Origin: Bordetella parapertussis
Lineage (GTDB): Bacteria; Pseudomonadota; Gammaproteobacteria; Burkholderiales; Burkholderiaceae_C
Direction: 5' to 3'
DNA: 14,899 nucleotides
NCBI GenBank assembly: GCA_945878355.1
Contig: CAMCTC010000113.1
Location: 1-14,899 of the forward strand
The notes beneath the pieces were generated by a model. The model saw only the letters and a program-made list of their open reading frames with translations. It was not told the origin of the DNA and made no database searches. Position 1 is the stretch's first letter. Each line of letters starts with the position of its first letter. The translations under genes were made by a program, and so were the position numbers. Shown here piece by piece: positions 1 through 7,395 of this stretch.

Positions 1-957
1 TGGGTCAAGACGCTCAAGCCCGGCTGGCAGCGCGAGCGCATGGACAACTTCACCACGGTGATCTCCGGTGGCCGCTTCGATGTCGACCTGGTCAACGACG
101 GCTGGACCGACTTGATCACCAACATCTTGCTCGCCGCACGCCGGCAACCGGCCGATGGCCGACAGGCGGCCGACACCGCGGCGCTGATCCAGTTGGCCGA
201 CGACCAGAAGATGGAGCGGGTGCGGGCCCGCGTGTCTTCGGTGGTCCAGGACAGTACCACCGCCGAATCGCTCAAGCCCTGGTACAACCAGTTCTGCAAG
301 AGGCCCTGCTTCCACGACCAGTACCTCGACACCTTCAACCGGCCCAATGTGCAGTTGGTCGACACCCAGGGCCAGGGCGTCGAGCGAATCACCGAGCGCG
401 GCGTGGTGGTCGCAGGCCGCGAGTACGAACTCGACGCGCTGGTCTTCGGCACCGGCTTCGAGGTCGGCACCGATTTCACCCGGCGCCTGGGTTTCGAGGT
501 TACCGGCCGCGATGGCCTGACCTTGACCGAGAAATGGGCGCGGGGCGCCCAGACCTTCCACGGCATGTTCACGCGCGGATTCCCGAACCTGTTCGTGATG
601 ACGACCCAGCAGTCGGGGCAGAGCGCGAACTTCCAGCACATGCTCGACGAGCAGTCGCGCCACATCGCCCACCTGATGACCGAGGTCAAGACCCGCGGGC
701 TGCGCACGGTCGAGGCCAGCGCAGCGGCCGAGACCGACTGGGTCGCCACGATCTTGAAGTACGCGCGATCGCGGCGCAATTTCCTCGCCGACTGCACGCC
801 GGGCTATTACAACAACGAGGGCAAGCCCGACGAGCGCACCGAGCGCAACTCGCAGTTCTGGCGCGGTCCGATGACCTTCATCCGCATGCTCGACGAGTGG
901 CGAAAAACGGGCAATCTGCCGGGGCTGGAGACCACGTCGATGGCGCCACCGGCCTAG
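1..957 (+). CDS. Baeyer-Villiger-type flavin monooxygenase, C-terminal part (5' truncated by window)
   Basis: The frame is open from base 1 and ends at TAG 955-957, so about 318 C-terminal residues of a longer enzyme are present; families of this type usually have 500 or more. The first Met (base 40) lies inside the conserved PGWQRERMDNF stretch typical of cyclohexanone- and phenylacetone-monooxygenase-like proteins, so it is not the start. Further support comes from FCKRPCFHDQYL, the second dinucleotide-fold stretch LVFGTGFEVGTDF (the ATGF-like motif) and the C-terminal segment with FTRGFPNLFVMTTQQSG. The family uses FAD and NADPH to insert oxygen next to a ketone, giving an ester or lactone. 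The FAD Rossmann motif and BVMO fingerprint would lie upstream of the window. The gene is followed after 63 nt by a PEP-mutase/ICL-type lyase and then a Bug receptor, suggesting a small degradation cluster. The substrate cannot be told from sequence. Confidence 0.88.
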   Translation, partial: WVKTLKPGWQRERMDNFTTVISGGRFDVDLVNDGWTDLITNILLAARRQPADGRQAADTAALIQLADDQKMERVRARVSSVVQDSTTAESLKPWYNQFCKRPCFHDQYLDTFNRPNVQLVDTQGQGVERITERGVVVAGREYELDALVFGTGFEVGTDFTRRLGFEVTGRDGLTLTEKWARGAQTFHGMFTRGFPNLFVMTTQQSGQSANFQHMLDEQSRHIAHLMTEVKTRGLRTVEASAAAETDWVATILKYARSRRNFLADCTPGYYNNEGKPDERTERNSQFWRGPMTFIRMLDEWRKTGNLPGLETTSMAPPA

Positions 958-967
958 CGTCCACAGA

Positions 968-999
968 CCGGCGAAAGGCCGGCGACAGGCTGACCGGCC
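968..999 (+). other. Possible alternative hairpins between monooxygenase and lyase genes
   Basis: In the 63-nt spacer, CCGGC (968-972) can pair with GCCGG (978-982) around a GAAAG loop. Alternatively GGCCGG (977-982) can pair with CCGGCC (994-999) around an 11-nt loop. The two pairings share 978-982 and exclude each other. There is no T-run, so an intrinsic terminator is not well supported. An mRNA-stability or attenuating hairpin is possible, but at this GC content such pairings also arise by chance. Confidence 0.25.
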
Positions 1000-1020
1000 G
1001 CCAGGTGCGAAGATCGCCCC

Positions 1021-1893
1021 ATGAACATCAATGCCCCCAGCCTGAGCCAGCGCCTGCAGCAACCCGGATTGATCACCGCCCCCGGCGTGCACGACATGGT
1101 GTCGCTGCGCATGGCCGATGCGATGGGCTTCGATGCGCTGTACATGACCGGCTTCGGCACCGTGGCCTCGCACCTGGGGCTGGCCGATGCCGGTCTGGCC
1201 ACATACACCGACATGGTCGGCCGCGTGCGGCAGATGGCCGGCATGGCGCGAACGCCGCTGATCGCCGACGGTGACACCGGCTACGGCGGTCTGCTCAACG
1301 TGCAACACACGGTGCAGGGCTACGAGGCGGCGGGCGCGGCAGCGATCCAGCTCGAAGACCAGGAAGTGCCCAAGAAATGCGGCCACACGCCGGGCCGCCG
1401 CGTCGTGCCGATGGCCGACATGGTCAAGAAGATCGAGGTTGCGGTGGCCTCGCGGCGCAGCAAAGACTTTCTGATCATTGCCCGCACCGACGCGCGCAGC
1501 AGCCTGGGCCTGGACGAGGCGCTGCGCCGGGGCGAGGCCTATGCGCGCGCAGGCGCCGACATCCTCTTCGTCGAATCGCCGCAGAGCGAGCAGGAGATGC
1601 GCCAGATCGGCCGCAGCTTTGACCTGCCGCTGCTGGCCAACATGGTCGAGGGCGGCTACACCCCGCTGCTAGACCGCGAGGCATTGCTCGAGATCGGCTA
1701 CAAAATTGCCATCTTTCCGGTCAGCGCCTTGCTCGCCGCCGCGCAAGCGATGCAGGGGGTCTATGCTGCGCTGAAGTCGCAAGGCTCGACCGCCGGCCTG
1801 CAGCAGCCGCTGATGCGCTTTGGCGACATGACCCAGCTGATGGGTTTCGACGAAGTGCACGATTTCGAACGGCGCTGGGCGGATCCCGAATGA
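1021..1893 (+). CDS. Isocitrate lyase/PEP mutase superfamily lyase (methylisocitrate- or dimethylmalate-lyase-like)
   Basis: A 290-residue protein of the usual length for this superfamily (about 285-300). Visible hallmarks, in order, are APGVHD (20-25), YMTGFGTVAS (41-50), the metal-binding ADGDTGYGG (82-90, with D83 and D85 matching the Mg-ligand Asp pair of PrpB), QLEDQ (110-114), the lyase active-site loop KKCGH (118-122, catalytic Cys120) and the ARTDA strand. A Cys in KKCGH marks C-C bond lyases such as 2-methylisocitrate lyase and 2,3-dimethylmalate lyase, as opposed to the PEP mutases, so cleavage of a 2-hydroxy-dicarboxylate or tricarboxylate to pyruvate or a related oxoacid is likely. 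The start ATG has a weak GAAGA about 7 nt upstream. A Bug receptor follows after 16 nt. I cannot choose among methylisocitrate, dimethylmalate or another substrate; oxaloacetate decarboxylase is a less likely alternative. No prpC or prpD gene is in the window. Confidence 0.85.
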   Translation: MNINAPSLSQRLQQPGLITAPGVHDMVSLRMADAMGFDALYMTGFGTVASHLGLADAGLATYTDMVGRVRQMAGMARTPLIADGDTGYGGLLNVQHTVQGYEAAGAAAIQLEDQEVPKKCGHTPGRRVVPMADMVKKIEVAVASRRSKDFLIIARTDARSSLGLDEALRRGEAYARAGADILFVESPQSEQEMRQIGRSFDLPLLANMVEGGYTPLLDREALLEIGYKIAIFPVSALLAAAQAMQGVYAALKSQGSTAGLQQPLMRFGDMTQLMGFDEVHDFERRWADPE

Positions 1894-1909
1894 CAATGAC
1901 CGGAGACAG

Positions 1910-2893
1910 ATGATGGCACTCAAGCTCACCCGACTGGCGCTGCTGGGACTGGCCGTCGCAGCGCTCCAGCCGACGCTCTCGCAAGCGCAGGACTACCCGA
2001 GTCGGCCGATCCGTCTGGTGGTGCCGTTCACGCCAGGCGGGGTCACCGATTCCAGCGGCCGGCTGATTGCCGACGCGCTGGGCCGTCGCCTGGGGCAGCA
2101 AATCGTTGTCGACAACAAGCCTGGGGCCTCGGGCAATATCGGCACGGCGCAGGCTGCCACCGCGGCGCCCGACGGCTACACGCTGCTGCTGGCTTTCGAC
2201 GGCACGATGGTGATCAACCCGCATGTCTTCGCCAAAGTGCCTTTCGACACGCTCAAGGACTTCGCGCCCGTGGGCAAGATCGGCGCCGCGACGCTGATAC
2301 TGGTGGCCCATCCCGACCTGCCGGTCAAGACGCTGCAGGACGTGATCGCGCTGTCCAAGACACAGGCGCTGGCTTACGGCACCTCCGGCATCGGCGGCAC
2401 ACCGCACATTGCCGGCGAGATGCTCGCGCAGCGCACCGGCGCAAGACTCGAGCATGTGCCCTACAAAGGCGGTGGCCAGGCGATGATCGATGTGATGGGC
2501 GGGAGCATCCCGCTGGTCTACACGGCGGTGGCGGGCGCCCAAGGGCATGTCAAGGCCGGCAAACTCAAGGCCATCGTGGTCTCGAGTGCGCAGCGCAGCA
2601 GTTCGCTGCCCGAGGTGCGAACTGTGGCCGAGAGTGGCGTGCCGGGATTGAGCGACTTCGTCGTCGACTCCTGGGTCGGCCTGCTGGCGCCGGCCCGAAC
2701 GCCGCCGGCTGTGCTGGCCCGCTTGAATGCCGAACTCAACGCCGTGCTCGCTGAGCCTGCGGTGCGCGAGCGGCTGGCCTTGCTGGGCATCGACCCAACG
2801 CCGGGCACGGCCGAGCAATTCCGCCAGCAGATGCAGCACGACCTGGCGGCCTACGGCGCGATCGTCAAAGCCGCTGGCATCAAACTGGATTGA
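1910..2893 (+). CDS. Bug/TctC-family periplasmic solute receptor
   Basis: A 327-residue secreted binding protein of the tripartite tricarboxylate transporter type. An N-terminal signal peptide (basic MMALKLTR, hydrophobic core, SQA cleavage site after residue 26) precedes the family hallmark YPSRPIRLVVPF, the ligand loop TPGGVTD, then VVDNKPGASGNIGT, PDGYTLL and a second ligand loop YGTSGIGGTPHIAGE. Bug proteins bind small carboxylates, aromatic acids or amides in the periplasm. Two adjacent ATGs (1910 and 1913) are possible starts; GGAGA at 1902-1906 sits 3 nt from the first and 6 nt from the second, so 1913 may be the one used. No TctA or TctB membrane subunit is in the window, so it would be an orphan receptor, a common situation in Burkholderiales. 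Its position 16 nt after the lyase suggests it captures a carboxylate feeding that enzyme. Confidence 0.95.
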   Translation: MMALKLTRLALLGLAVAALQPTLSQAQDYPSRPIRLVVPFTPGGVTDSSGRLIADALGRRLGQQIVVDNKPGASGNIGTAQAATAAPDGYTLLLAFDGTMVINPHVFAKVPFDTLKDFAPVGKIGAATLILVAHPDLPVKTLQDVIALSKTQALAYGTSGIGGTPHIAGEMLAQRTGARLEHVPYKGGGQAMIDVMGGSIPLVYTAVAGAQGHVKAGKLKAIVVSSAQRSSSLPEVRTVAESGVPGLSDFVVDSWVGLLAPARTPPAVLARLNAELNAVLAEPAVRERLALLGIDPTPGTAEQFRQQMQHDLAAYGAIVKAAGIKLD

Positions 2894-2902
2894 CGCCGGT
2901 AG

Positions 2903-2957
2903 TTCTCGCGGGCCATTCTTGCGGGCCATTCTTGCGGGCAGTTCTCGCGGGCAGTTC
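2903..2957. repeat. 13-bp tandem repeat, four copies plus a partial fifth
   Basis: The units start at 2903, 2916, 2929 and 2942 with sequences TTCTCGCGGGCCA, TTCTTGCGGGCCA, TTCTTGCGGGCAG and TTCTCGCGGGCAG, followed by a partial TTC. The copies differ at only three positions. The array lies 9 bp downstream of the Bug receptor stop codon in the convergent spacer. There is no unique spacer sequence between units, so it is a minisatellite-like array and not CRISPR. Confidence 0.9.
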
Positions 2958-2990
2958 AGTCCATCAGGTGCGTCGCCACAGCGGCACGGG

Positions 2991-3013
2991 CGGCCCGCGC
3001 GACCCGCGGGCCG
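2991..3013. terminator. GC-rich inverted repeat between convergent genes, possible bidirectional terminator
   Basis: CGGCCCGC (2991-2998) and GCGGGCCG (3006-3013) form a perfect 8-bp stem with a 7-nt loop. It sits between the plus-strand Bug receptor (stop at 2893) and the minus-strand GNAT gene (stop at 3026), where both transcripts must end. No T-tract follows on either strand, so it is not a classical intrinsic terminator. It could be an mRNA 3'-end stabiliser or act with Rho. Confidence 0.45.
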
Positions 3014-3025
3014 GTTCGCGCCGAC

Positions 3026-3982
3026 TCACAGCTCATGCGAGTAGATGATGAATCCCTGGTGCTTGGCCACCTGGTCGTACAAGGCGCGACCGGGCTGGTT
3101 CGTGACCTGGGTCGTCCAGTACACCCGGCTGCTGCCGGCGCGGCGGGCTGCCTCGTAGACAGCGTGGATCAACTGTCGGCCCACACCCTGGCTGCGGCGG
3201 GCGGGGTCGGTGAACAGGTCTTGCAGGTAGCACACGTCATTCAAACGGGTCGTGCTGCGGTGAAAAAGGAAGTGCACCAGGCCTATGAGTTGGCCACCGT
3301 CCTCGGCGACGAAGGCATGCACCGGCTCATCGGGATCGAAGAAGCGCTCCCAGGTGGCGGCGGTGATCTCAGCCGGCAGCGCCGTTTCGCCTTCGCGACC
3401 GTAGAAAGCGTTATAGCCGGCCCAAAGCGGGCGCCACTGGGCTTGGTCCTGGCGAGCGATCGGGCGGACAGTAAGGGCCATGCGCGGAGGAATCTCCGGG
3501 GCTGGATGGGATCTTGGCGCCGAGACCTGCCTGAAGGTCTTGTCCAAGATGCTGCGGTCTTGCGGGTCAGCGATCGCCTCAAACGCCTGTTGGGCCGCCT
3601 GATACGACTGAACATGGGCCTGCGCATGGCCTGACACCGCGGCGGCATGGGCATGGATCGCATGGACAAAGGCCAACTCCCAGTCCGGCGTGTCTGTGCT
3701 GGCCAGGAAATAGCGCTGCATGTCCTGCGCGTAGACCCACGCCGTTGGCCCGAGGCCGAGCAATGCATGGACTTGCGCGAGCAGCATCCGGGCACGCATC
3801 TGCTGCAGTTCGGTGCCCACGGCCTGCCAGTGGTGCGCCGAAGCGTGGCTCGCGTCGAGCAACTCGGCGTCGCGCGAGGCGTCCACCCGGTCCTCGGCCA
3901 GTTGCCAGGCGCGGTTGTTGGCGCTGGCGGCGAAGTGGCGGTGCCAGCTCTCGGCTTGGCTGTCTTCTGGCGATTGGGGCAT
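3026..3982 (-). CDS. GNAT-family N-acetyltransferase with an N-terminal helical domain
   Basis: I place the start at the ATG at 3982-3980 because GAGGAG (3994-3989) lies 6 nt upstream; the open frame continues to 4150, but that extension has no good ribosome site and is Arg/Pro-rich. The protein is 318 residues. Residues 1 to about 165 are Ala/His/Gln-rich and look all-helical, as in small TPR-like helical proteins (for example NNRAWQLAEDR, LLDASHASAHHW, DWELAFVHAIHAHAAA). Residues 169-318 form a GNAT domain: TVRPIARQD at its start, the motif-A strand CYLQDLFTDP, the acetyl-CoA pyrophosphate loop RRSQGVG (262-268) and WTTQVTNQPGRALYDQVAKHQGF. The reaction would be acetyl transfer from acetyl-CoA to an amine; the acceptor is unknown. 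An internal Met at 3481 begins the GNAT domain but lacks a convincing Shine-Dalgarno sequence. The gene follows the DeoR gene on the same strand after 195 bp and probably has its own promoter. Confidence 0.85.
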   Translation of the reverse strand: MPQSPEDSQAESWHRHFAASANNRAWQLAEDRVDASRDAELLDASHASAHHWQAVGTELQQMRARMLLAQVHALLGLGPTAWVYAQDMQRYFLASTDTPDWELAFVHAIHAHAAAVSGHAQAHVQSYQAAQQAFEAIADPQDRSILDKTFRQVSAPRSHPAPEIPPRMALTVRPIARQDQAQWRPLWAGYNAFYGREGETALPAEITAATWERFFDPDEPVHAFVAEDGGQLIGLVHFLFHRSTTRLNDVCYLQDLFTDPARRSQGVGRQLIHAVYEAARRAGSSRVYWTTQVTNQPGRALYDQVAKHQGFIIYSHEL

Positions 3983-4177
3983 GGGCGGCTCCTCGGGGTT
4001 GGGCGCTTGGCCCGGGGAATAGCGGCAGCGATCCTGCCATAGGCGCGGGCCTGGCTGCAAGCCGCTGCATGACTTTGCGCGGCGCTGGCGTCCGTCGCGC
4101 TGCCAAATCATGAACAGGCTGCGGTGCGCGGCGGATGGCGCTGGCGGCAACCCACCTGGCCGGCCCCGTCAGCCCCG
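3983..4177. other. Intergenic spacer between DeoR regulator and GNAT gene
   Basis: This 195-bp stretch holds no gene that I can support. It must contain the 3' end of the nine-gene minus-strand transcript and probably the GNAT promoter. I see the strong GAGGAG ribosome site for the GNAT gene (3989-3994) and a 9-bp tandem duplication CCCCGTCAG (4164-4172 and 4173-4181) that runs into the last codons of the DeoR gene. I found no clear intrinsic terminator and no good -35/-10 pair. Confidence 0.5.
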
Positions 4178-5014
4178 TCAGCTGGCCACTTGCACGACGA
4201 CTGACGCAGCGGCCAGTGCGGCGGCCAATTCGGGCCCAGGCGCTGCGTCGGTGATCAAGAGGTCGATCTCCTCGAGCTTGCAAGCCTGTGCCAGCGAGCG
4301 CTTGCCAAACTTGCTGGCGTCGCACAGAAGAATGACCTGGTCGGCGTGCTCGATGTAAGCGCGCTTGATCTGCGTGTCCTCTGGTGACGTGTCGAAGCCG
4401 CCCTGCGCGGTCAGGCCGGCCACGCCGATGAAAACCTTGGTGAACCAGCCCCGAGCTGCGTCATCAGCGGCTTGCTGGCCGCAGACCGAGAGTTCTTGCG
4501 CCCGCACGATCCCGCCCGGCATCAGCACCAGGCAGCGCGATCCCGCCAGCAGGCTCGCGACCCGCAAATGGTTGGTGAACACATGGATGCCCGCGTGCTT
4601 GGCCAGTTCACGCGCCAGCGTGAGCACGGTGCTGCCCACGTCGAGTGCGATGTTGTCCTCGAGCGACACCAGCGCCGCAGCTGCGCGTGCAATCGCCTGT
4701 TTCGCAACGATCTGCCTGCGCCTGCGGGTCTCGTACTGCTGCTCGCGCATTTCTGAGTCGGTCAGGTGGCGGGTGGTCCCGGTCGCGGAGATCGCCACAG
4801 CGGCGCCCTGCGATCGCTCGATCAATCCCTGCCGACTCAGCGCATCCAGGTCTCGCCGCGCGCTCATTGGCGAGATCCCGAAATGCGCCGCGAGCGCGCT
4901 CACCTTGACGAACCCGTCTTGCCGCACCAGTTCGACGATCCGTTGCTGTCGGACTGCGGCCGGCAGCATCGCGCCGCTCTTGCGCGCAGAGCTTGCCTGG
5001 GGAGGTTTGGTCAT
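4178..5014 (-). CDS. DeoR-family transcriptional regulator
   Basis: A 278-residue protein with the full two-domain DeoR layout. The N-terminal winged helix-turn-helix spans roughly residues 18-75: RQQRIVELVRQDGFVKVSAL, the recognition helix region GISPMSARRDLDAL, then the wing. The C-terminal sensor domain has the isomerase-like fold that binds phosphorylated sugars in known members: ALDVGSTVLTLA, VFTNHLRVA, the MPGGIVR loop, the GFDTSPEDTQIKRA segment and LLCDASKFGKRS followed by the LLITDA end. It is the last gene of the minus-strand block, 23 nt after the GGT-like gene, so it probably represses the operon and itself until an intermediate phosphorylated by the FGGY kinase accumulates. That role is inference. 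The three 10-bp-spaced ATTC motifs at 12874-12897 are its best candidate operator. The start is uncertain: no strong ribosome site is seen, and Met16 (4969) is a possible alternative. Confidence 0.92.
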   Translation of the reverse strand: MTKPPQASSARKSGAMLPAAVRQQRIVELVRQDGFVKVSALAAHFGISPMSARRDLDALSRQGLIERSQGAAVAISATGTTRHLTDSEMREQQYETRRRRQIVAKQAIARAAAALVSLEDNIALDVGSTVLTLARELAKHAGIHVFTNHLRVASLLAGSRCLVLMPGGIVRAQELSVCGQQAADDAARGWFTKVFIGVAGLTAQGGFDTSPEDTQIKRAYIEHADQVILLCDASKFGKRSLAQACKLEEIDLLITDAAPGPELAAALAAASVVVQVAS

Positions 5015-5037
5015 GCGCCGATTGTGCTGCGCGCCGA

Positions 5038-6603
5038 TCAGGCGGCTTTGCGCAGACCGTCCCCACGCGGATCGGACGCGCTCTCGAAGCCGCCGTTCGC
5101 AAGCCGGCGCACGAACTGCACATGACCCGCCCGGTCGTCACGCTGCGCGCCGAGCACCAGCGGCAGCCCGACACGCGCGAGCGCCTGGCGGCCCGCTTCG
5201 TCGAGCGAAGCCTCCGCCAGCACCACGTTCTCGTCGGCTTTGCCAAAGGTTCCAACCACCCAGCGCGGCGCGGCCAGCGCATCGGCGGGTGCTGTGCCAG
5301 CGAGCAGGCGCATCAGCACCTGCGCGAGGATTTGCGGTTGGCTCTTGCCACCCATGCAACCCAGCGCGGCCTCGATATGTCCGTTCCTGCGCAGCAGCGA
5401 CGCCGTCAGCGTGCTGGGGGGCCGGCGTCCTCCGGCCAGCACCGCCGGCCCATCGTGCAGCGTGAAGGCGGCACCGCGGTTTTGACAGACGATGCCCGTG
5501 GTGGGCTCGAGCATGCCAGCGCCGAATGCATGAAAAACGCTCTGGATGACGGTGACCGAATGACCCAGCGCATCCTGCGCCACGATGGCCACCGTATCGC
5601 CATCGGGCCGCGGTCGCGGTGGCGTGTCGGGAAGCGGCTGCTGGAGATCGCTGGCCAGGCGTCCAAGGTCCTCCACCAGCGCGTCTGAAAGCAGCCAGGC
5701 CAAGTCGACCTCGACATGCTCCGGATCCCCCAGATGGTGGTCCCGCAGGTCGGCAGTGATCGCGCACAACCTCGCCAGCACGCATCCCGCGTCACCGCAG
5801 GGGTCAGCCCGCTCCAGGCCCAGGCGGCGCATCGCACCGAGCAACTGAAGCAGCACAAAGCCCTGAGACACGGGCGGCGTGGTCAGGATGTCATAGGGGC
5901 CAAACGGAATGGCCAGGGGTTCGAGCCAGCGCGAGCTGTGCTGCGCAAGATCGTCGCGGCTCAGCAGTCCGCCGCAGGCGCGCAAGCCCGCCACGAATTG
6001 CGCCCCCACTTCGCCTTGGTAGAAAGCCTTGGGCCCGTGCTGCGCGATGCGCGCCAGGCTCTGCGCCAGAGCCGGCTGACGCAGGACCTCGCCGCTGCGC
6101 ATCACGCGACCGTCCGCATGAAAGAACACGCCCCGCAGTCCCGGATCCAGGCCGAGCCTGGCCTGCAAGGCGTCCAGGTCGCGCCCGAGCGCGGCGGCCA
6201 CCGGCACGCCGTCCCGCGCGAGTGCGATGGCGTCCTCTAGCAGTCGCGACCAGGGCAGGCGCCCGCCTTGTGCATGCAGATCTGCCCAGGCGGCGATCAC
6301 ACCCGGCACCGTGATGGGATGCACGCCGTGGATGGGCATGGAGGCGTGTTGGCCCCGCAGTGCCGCGGCACTGAGTGCCGCCGGCGCAGCACCACTGCCG
6401 CTGAGTGCGCGCACGCGTCCATCCGGAAGAGCCAGCAGCGCCTGGATGTCGCCACCGATCGAACACATGTGCGGGTAGACGACCGTCAGCACCGCGCAGG
6501 TCGCGATGGCGGCATCCATCGCGCTGCCGCCATCGTGCAGCGCTCGCTCGCCCGCTTGGGTGGCCAGGGCATGGGGTGAGGCAATGGCACCGAGTGTTTG
6601 CAT
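5038..6603 (-). CDS. Gamma-glutamyltransferase-fold hydrolase (Ntn type), probably not acting on gamma-glutamyl substrates
   Basis: A 521-residue protein without a signal peptide, so it is probably cytoplasmic; classical GGTs are secreted and about 580 long. The family is clear from ASPHALATQAGERAL, DGGSAMDAAIA (24-34), SIGGD, VPGVIAAW and the small-subunit start GDTVAIVAQD, where Thr337 should be the autocatalytic cleavage residue and nucleophile, followed by FGAGMLEPTTGI and GCMGGKSQPQ. The precursor would split into subunits 1-336 and 337-521. By my alignment from memory to E. coli GGT, Arg114 (binds the glutamyl carboxylate) is Ser71 here in LSGSGAAP, Gln430 is Arg and Asp433 (binds the alpha-amino group) is Ala in QNRGAAF. 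GSGxAP forms occur in GGT-like amidohydrolases such as YwrD and HpxW types. It probably cleaves another amide. It starts 15 nt after the ABC ATPase gene, so it likely processes what that transporter imports. Confidence 0.9.
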   Translation of the reverse strand: MQTLGAIASPHALATQAGERALHDGGSAMDAAIATCAVLTVVYPHMCSIGGDIQALLALPDGRVRALSGSGAAPAALSAAALRGQHASMPIHGVHPITVPGVIAAWADLHAQGGRLPWSRLLEDAIALARDGVPVAAALGRDLDALQARLGLDPGLRGVFFHADGRVMRSGEVLRQPALAQSLARIAQHGPKAFYQGEVGAQFVAGLRACGGLLSRDDLAQHSSRWLEPLAIPFGPYDILTTPPVSQGFVLLQLLGAMRRLGLERADPCGDAGCVLARLCAITADLRDHHLGDPEHVEVDLAWLLSDALVEDLGRLASDLQQPLPDTPPRPRPDGDTVAIVAQDALGHSVTVIQSVFHAFGAGMLEPTTGIVCQNRGAAFTLHDGPAVLAGGRRPPSTLTASLLRRNGHIEAALGCMGGKSQPQILAQVLMRLLAGTAPADALAAPRWVVGTFGKADENVVLAEASLDEAGRQALARVGLPLVLGAQRDDRAGHVQFVRRLANGGFESASDPRGDGLRKAA

Positions 6604-6618
6604 GGAGTCGCTCGCGCT

Positions 6619-7395
6619 TCAATGGATGGTGGACAGGAAGGCCTTCAGGCGCGCAGGGGCCTGCTCGCCGAAGAACTGGTCAGGCGGGGCCTCGTGTCGG
6701 ATCTGCCCTTCCTCCATCAGCACCACCCGATCCGCGATCTGGCGCGCGAAGCCCATTTCGTGCGTGACGACGATCATGGTCATGCCGGTAGAGGCCAGCT
6801 CGGAGATCACCGACAGCACCTCGCCGGTGGTCTCGGGGTCGAGTGCACTGGTGGGCTCATCAAACAGCATCAGATCGGGACTCATCGCCAGCGCGCGCGC
6901 GATGGCAGCGCGCTGCTGCTGCCCGCCCGACAGCTTCATCGGGTAAGCGTCGGCCTTGGACGCGAGACCCACGCGATCGAGCAAGCGCATCGCGTTCTCG
7001 TTGGCTTGTGCAGGCGATTGGCCCAGCACGCGGATGGGGGCTTCGATGATGTTCTCTTTGACCGTCATGTGCCAGAACAGGTTGAACTGCTGGAACACCA
7101 TGCCGATGCGGCGGCGCTGCAAAACGACTTGCCGGTTGCTGATCGCGAGCAGTCGCCCACCCGCTTCTTTGTAGCCCATCAGCTCGCCGCCGACGTAGAT
7201 TCGTCCACTCTGGTAGGTCTCGAGCTGGTTGATGCAGCGAAGAAAGGTGCTCTTGCCCGAGCCCGAGGGTCCGATGATGCAGAGGATTTCGCCAGCATGG
7301 ACCTGCAGGTTCACACCGCGCAGCACGGGCGTATCGCCAAAGCGCTTGTGAACATCCACTGCGGATACCAGAGGCTTGGGATTCGCGTCGCTCAT
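6619..7395 (-). CDS. Polar amino acid-type ABC transporter ATP-binding protein (GlnQ/HisP family)
   Basis: The start is the ATG at 7395, which overlaps the permease stop as ATGA; the open frame extends to 7731 but that part is antiparallel-free filler overlapping the permease gene. The 258-residue product shows Walker A GPSGSGKS (42-49), Q-loop FQQFNLF (101-107), ABC signature LSGGQQQR (155-162), Walker B LMLFDEP (175-181), D-loop SALD and the switch His212 in VVTHEMGFA. The insertion after Walker A with an EAGGRLLAISNRQ stretch resembles HisP-like ATPases of basic-amino-acid and opine uptake systems. It powers import through the permease encoded directly upstream, with a dimer expected at the cytoplasmic face of the membrane. 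The gene is followed after 15 nt by the GGT-like hydrolase. All catalytic motifs are intact. Confidence 0.96.
   Translation of the reverse strand: MSDANPKPLVSAVDVHKRFGDTPVLRGVNLQVHAGEILCIIGPSGSGKSTFLRCINQLETYQSGRIYVGGELMGYKEAGGRLLAISNRQVVLQRRRIGMVFQQFNLFWHMTVKENIIEAPIRVLGQSPAQANENAMRLLDRVGLASKADAYPMKLSGGQQQRAAIARALAMSPDLMLFDEPTSALDPETTGEVLSVISELASTGMTMIVVTHEMGFARQIADRVVLMEEGQIRHEAPPDQFFGEQAPARLKAFLSTIH

Noticed and set aside
1721..2929. 402-codon minus-strand open frame opposite the Bug receptor
   Set aside because: It lies antisense to a clearly recognised gene, is Arg/Gln/His-rich with no recognisable family motif, and is what GC-rich third positions produce in this frame.
2903..2957. CRISPR-like repeats
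   Set aside because: The units are directly adjacent 13-mers with no spacers, too short for CRISPR repeats, and no cas gene is present.
3035..3634. Plus-strand open frame opposite the GNAT gene
   Set aside because: It is a shadow of the minus-strand gene; the GNAT motifs are all on the minus strand.
3983..4150. 5' extension of the GNAT frame
   Set aside because: The ATG at 3982 has a GAGGAG ribosome site at 6-nt spacing, whereas the extension has none and has an unlikely composition.
4164..4181. 9-bp tandem duplication CCCCGTCAG
   Set aside because: Two copies only, at the end of the DeoR gene. It is real but probably a minor slippage product without a supported role.
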